Positions 61,726-64,000 of a stretch of 64,000 nt of DNA are shown in pieces. The stretch spans positions 1,137,001-1,201,000 of the forward strand of contig NC_015275.1 of NCBI RefSeq assembly GCF_000178835.2. Direction: 5' to 3'. A program made the position numbers and the translations under genes. The notes below the pieces were generated by a model that searched no databases, had not been told where the DNA came from, and worked only from the letters and a program-made list of their open reading frames with translations. Origin of the DNA: Cellulosilyticum lentocellum DSM 5427. GTDB lineage: Bacteria; Bacillota; Clostridia; Lachnospirales; Cellulosilyticaceae. The first letter of the stretch is position 1. Each line of letters begins with the position of its first letter.

Positions 61726-62424
61726 ATGCATTTATTAGAACGTATTGAAGAATATGTACAAGATATTAAAAAAAACTCTTATATCTATGATATCCAAAAA
61801 GCAGGAATTGAGATTTTTTGTAAATACATTACCAATAGTGGTTTAGATATACGAGAAGAAGATTTAGATAGGCAGATGCTCAATAAGTTATTGCTCTATT
61901 GGTTACCTCGTAACAAAAAGTATTTGAGTGATGTAGAAGCTTATCAGATTATTTATACGATACATGATATATATTATTATATAAAGAAAAGGAATAAACA
62001 AGAGGAGGTAGAGACTCCTACTATTTTGGAAAGCTATGGACAAGAATATATGAGAGTATATAAGGCCAAAAATATGCTTTTGAAAATGACTAAAGACCCA
62101 GTTGTCTCGGTTAATCCTATTATTATTGCATTAGACAAATACAAAGAAAAGAAGAAAAAAAATAATTATACAGACATTGCTACTACGTATGAACAAGCCG
62201 TTTTTGAAGTTCAAGAATGCAAAGAAGGGGGACAAGTTATTTTAAATAAATTGGGACAAAGTAAACCATATAAACTGCTACTAGAGTATCCTACTTATAA
62301 ATATTTACGAGTAGGAGATATACTACATGCTGTTATTAAACGTAAATTATTTTATGTTTATTGGGAGGTAGAAGAATTAAAATTTTATTATCTACCACAA
62401 GCACAGGAATTTCTAGTATTATGA
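61726..62424 (+). CDS. Protein of unknown function, 232 residues
   Basis: I do not recognise this protein. Residues 1 to about 95 are helical with many Tyr, Ile and Asp (RIEEYVQDIKKNSYIYDIQ, LLLYWLPRNKKYLSDVEAYQIIYTIHDIYYYI); then a charged linker and an IVNPIIIALDKYKEKKKK segment; the last 70 residues look beta-rich (VILNKLGQSKPYKLLLEYPTYKYLRVGDILHAVIKRKLFYVYWEVEELKFYYLP). No membrane segment or metal motif. The frame opens at ATG 61696, but the TGGAGGAG site at 61714-61721 points to the ATG at 61726. It lies behind the DnaA-box region, whose promoter would have to read through the 61584 terminator to reach it. Confidence 0.7.
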   Translation: MHLLERIEEYVQDIKKNSYIYDIQKAGIEIFCKYITNSGLDIREEDLDRQMLNKLLLYWLPRNKKYLSDVEAYQIIYTIHDIYYYIKKRNKQEEVETPTILESYGQEYMRVYKAKNMLLKMTKDPVVSVNPIIIALDKYKEKKKKNNYTDIATTYEQAVFEVQECKEGGQVILNKLGQSKPYKLLLEYPTYKYLRVGDILHAVIKRKLFYVYWEVEELKFYYLPQAQEFLVL

Positions 62425-62464
62425 TGAACTACCTTTGGAGAATAACATAAAACATATAATTTTA

Positions 62465-62494
62465 TTGAAATCTCTATATTAATATGCGTATAAT
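62465..62494 (+). promoter_or_regulatory. Sigma-A promoter of the 62594 gene
   Basis: TTGAAA (62465-62470), 18-bp spacer, TATAAT (62489-62494); the start codon is about 100 bp downstream, leaving a leader of about 93 nt with an AGCTTTATT/AATAAGCT stem. Confidence 0.6.
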
Positions 62495-62593
62495 AAAAAC
62501 ATATCAAGGGATATTTCTAAGGTTCATAAGGAGCTGGAAGCTTTATTATGGGCCTTAAAATAAGCTGTTTATACAAAAGAAAGGAAGTGCACT

Positions 62594-63748
62594 ATGAAAA
62601 TCACCTTATTACTTGCCCAGTGTACCCCAGAACCATTAATATATAGCTTAAACATCATACTGAAAGTTTTAAAGGAGTTAGATGTTGAAGTACATAAGAT
62701 AGAGCTTAATAAATTACCCTACTTTGATGGGAAGAAAAACAAAGAAATAGAAAAGGTAATGCAGACTCTTGCTGAGAGTAAAGGTGTTATTGCTATGACT
62801 ATGGTTCCTATGCTAAGTATGCATGGCGCAATGCAAAGTTTTTTTGATTCGGCCACATTATATGAAGATTACTATTTTAATAAACCACTATTGGCTGTTA
62901 CCTATAGTGAATGGTTAGGGGAACAAGAAGCTGCGAATTTGATGCTAAGGTGTTGGAATATTCTGGGCGGCACAGATGGTGGAAAATTATTTTTTAATAA
63001 ACAGACGGATATGACTCAGATGCAAGAGCGATTAGAACGAGAGGTAGAAGATTTTTATCGTTTAGTTAAACAGGAACGTATGAATGTTATATCGAGTGAG
63101 CGCTTCATTTTTTATGGGATGAAGAAAGGAAATTTAAGTCATCTTATTCAAGAAGAACCGTCGGTAACAACTGAAATAGAGAAAGAAAAACCAGTAGAAA
63201 TAAGAAGCTTTGCAGATTTAATACGAGAAGAAGCTAATAAGAAACAGGTGAGCACAGAGATTGATACTGATGTGGAAAAAAGAGGTGAGTCAGAGCACAT
63301 TATTAATTTATCTACAAAAGAGCAGACTATAAAAGAAATAGCTAATTTACTTCAAAGAGAAGTAGATGAAGAGGGATTTAAGGAATTTAACACAGGTATT
63401 TATACAAGACCTCCTCAATTTTTAGGGGCTAATGCTAATAGTAAACGCTTGCAACAGATTCCACACTATTTCATAGCGCAATTTGATAAAGAATTAGATT
63501 TAATATTAAGATACCATATAACAGACATAGAGGAAGAAGGCTATATTATTATTAAGGATGGGGACTGTTGGTTTAAAGAGGAAATAGACGGAAGTCCTAC
63601 TGTTGAAATGATTTTAAGTGAGGAAGTGCTTCAGTCAATTTTGACTAAGAAGATTACTTATCAAAAAGCTTTTATGCTAGGGAAGTTAAAGGTAAAAGGC
63701 AATTTTGCTATTTTACCAAAACTAGATCAGGTGTTTAAGACTTTATAA
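62594..63748 (+). CDS. Flavodoxin-like domain fused to an SCP2 sterol-carrier domain
   Basis: The 384-residue protein has two domains. Residues 1 to about 160 resemble a flavodoxin/NADPH-FMN-reductase fold (KITLLLAQCTPEPLIYSLNIILKVL, VIAMTMVPMLSMHGAMQSFFD, KPLLAVTYSEWLGEQEAANLMLRCWNILGGTDGGKLFF), though the phosphate loop is not canonical. A charged linker of about 90 residues (REEANKKQVSTEIDTDVEKRGE) follows. Residues about 285-384 match SCP2 (GYIIIKDGDCWFKEEIDGSPTVEMILSEEVLQSILTKKITYQKAFMLGKLKVKGNFAILPKLDQVF). SCP2 domains bind lipids; such fusions occur in Clostridia without known role. AAAGGAAGTG site; the HIT gene follows after 24 bp. Confidence 0.8.
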   Translation: MKITLLLAQCTPEPLIYSLNIILKVLKELDVEVHKIELNKLPYFDGKKNKEIEKVMQTLAESKGVIAMTMVPMLSMHGAMQSFFDSATLYEDYYFNKPLLAVTYSEWLGEQEAANLMLRCWNILGGTDGGKLFFNKQTDMTQMQERLEREVEDFYRLVKQERMNVISSERFIFYGMKKGNLSHLIQEEPSVTTEIEKEKPVEIRSFADLIREEANKKQVSTEIDTDVEKRGESEHIINLSTKEQTIKEIANLLQREVDEEGFKEFNTGIYTRPPQFLGANANSKRLQQIPHYFIAQFDKELDLILRYHITDIEEEGYIIIKDGDCWFKEEIDGSPTVEMILSEEVLQSILTKKITYQKAFMLGKLKVKGNFAILPKLDQVFKTL

Positions 63749-63772
63749 TCCTATGGGAAAGAGGTATATGTG

Positions 63773-64000
63773 ATGAAAGAAGATTGTATTTTTTGTAAGA
63801 TTATAAAAGGAGATATTCCATCCTTTACAATTTATGAGGATAAGTTGTTTAAAGTGATTTTGGATCGTTTTCCAGCAGCACCGGGACATGCACTCATTAT
63901 ACCTAAGGAGCATTATAAAGATATATTTGAGTTGCCAGAAGAAGTAGCTCAGGCACTTTATCCTTTAGCTAAAGAGATGGCTACTAGAATCAAGCTAGCT
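63773..64000 (+). CDS. HIT-family nucleotide hydrolase, N-terminal part (3' cut by window edge)
   Basis: The first 76 residues of a HIT-like protein: MKEDCIFCKIIKGDIPSFTIYEDK, FKVILDRFPAAPGHALIIPKEHYKDIFELPEE. The N-terminal zinc Cys pair CIFC and the FPAAPGHALIIPKEH strand are typical of HinT-type phosphoramidases/AMP hydrolases. The catalytic HxHxH triad lies beyond the window. AAAGAGG precedes the ATG. It follows the flavodoxin/SCP2 gene by 24 bp and is probably co-transcribed. Confidence 0.9.
   Translation, partial: MKEDCIFCKIIKGDIPSFTIYEDKLFKVILDRFPAAPGHALIIPKEHYKDIFELPEEVAQALYPLAKEMATRIKLA

Overview
The window looks like chromosome of a low-GC, spore-forming, motile, strictly anaerobic Bacillota of the Clostridia (Lachnospirales-like; a fibre degrader such as Cellulosilyticum is my guess, not proven). 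The grounds are AT-rich DNA with AGGAGG-type ribosome sites, two pyruvate:ferredoxin oxidoreductases plus a clostridial ferredoxin, sporulation genes (SpoVAF-like, YtaF, BofA), the large Firmicutes SRP RNA, flagellin/FliS, and sugar ABC transporters with YesM/YesN control. No tRNA, rRNA 16S/23S/5S gene, CRISPR array or prophage was seen.

Layout. 1-2.1 kb: tail of an Mrr-like endonuclease, a small membrane protein, a Crp/Fnr regulator and an orphan Imm51-type immunity protein on divergent promoters. 2.1-5.5 kb (minus): a three-gene surface acylation operon (DUF4358 lipoprotein, MBOAT acyltransferase, DHHW protein). 5.7-8.0 kb: bifunctional glutathione synthase GshF. 8.3-16.8 kb: two full-length PFOR genes around a TIM-barrel isomerase-like gene. 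16.9-18.9 kb: an endonuclease/exonuclease/phosphatase protein and an AlaX-type editing protein. 19.1-31.1 kb: a carbohydrate locus (GH95, two permeases, binding lipoprotein, GH31, histidine kinase, AraC-type response regulator) whose enzyme pair fits fucosylated xyloglucan oligosaccharides. 31.2-32.9 kb: DUF2225 protein, ferredoxin, ferritin-like protein. 33.0-35.5 kb: an apparently intact IS21-family element. 35.7-43.6 kb: pyruvate kinase, a decayed S-layer-homology gene, a YjiH-type membrane protein, two unknown membrane-associated proteins and a SpoVAF-like protein with a sigma-G-like promoter.

43.7-61.3 kb carries the order tadA - SRP RNA - dnaX - ybaB - recR - yaaL - bofA, which is contiguous in Bacillus subtilis. 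Here it is opened in two places: an AraC regulator and ytaF sit between the SRP RNA and dnaX, and about 11 kb (a GGDEF/EAL protein, an ABC-2 exporter and a flagellar group of DUF6240-like protein, small ORF, FliS-like chaperone and short flagellin) sits between recR and yaaL-bofA.

Just after bofA, 61350-61534 holds a dense cluster of DnaA-box-like 9-mers. One box lies in the spacer of a strong promoter that, with a terminator about 100 bp downstream, outlines an undescribed short RNA. I consider this the most interesting signal. The window ends with an unknown protein, a flavodoxin-like/SCP2 fusion and the start of a HIT-family hydrolase. Several gene starts were moved downstream of the longest reading frame because a clear ribosome site points to an internal ATG; each case is noted.
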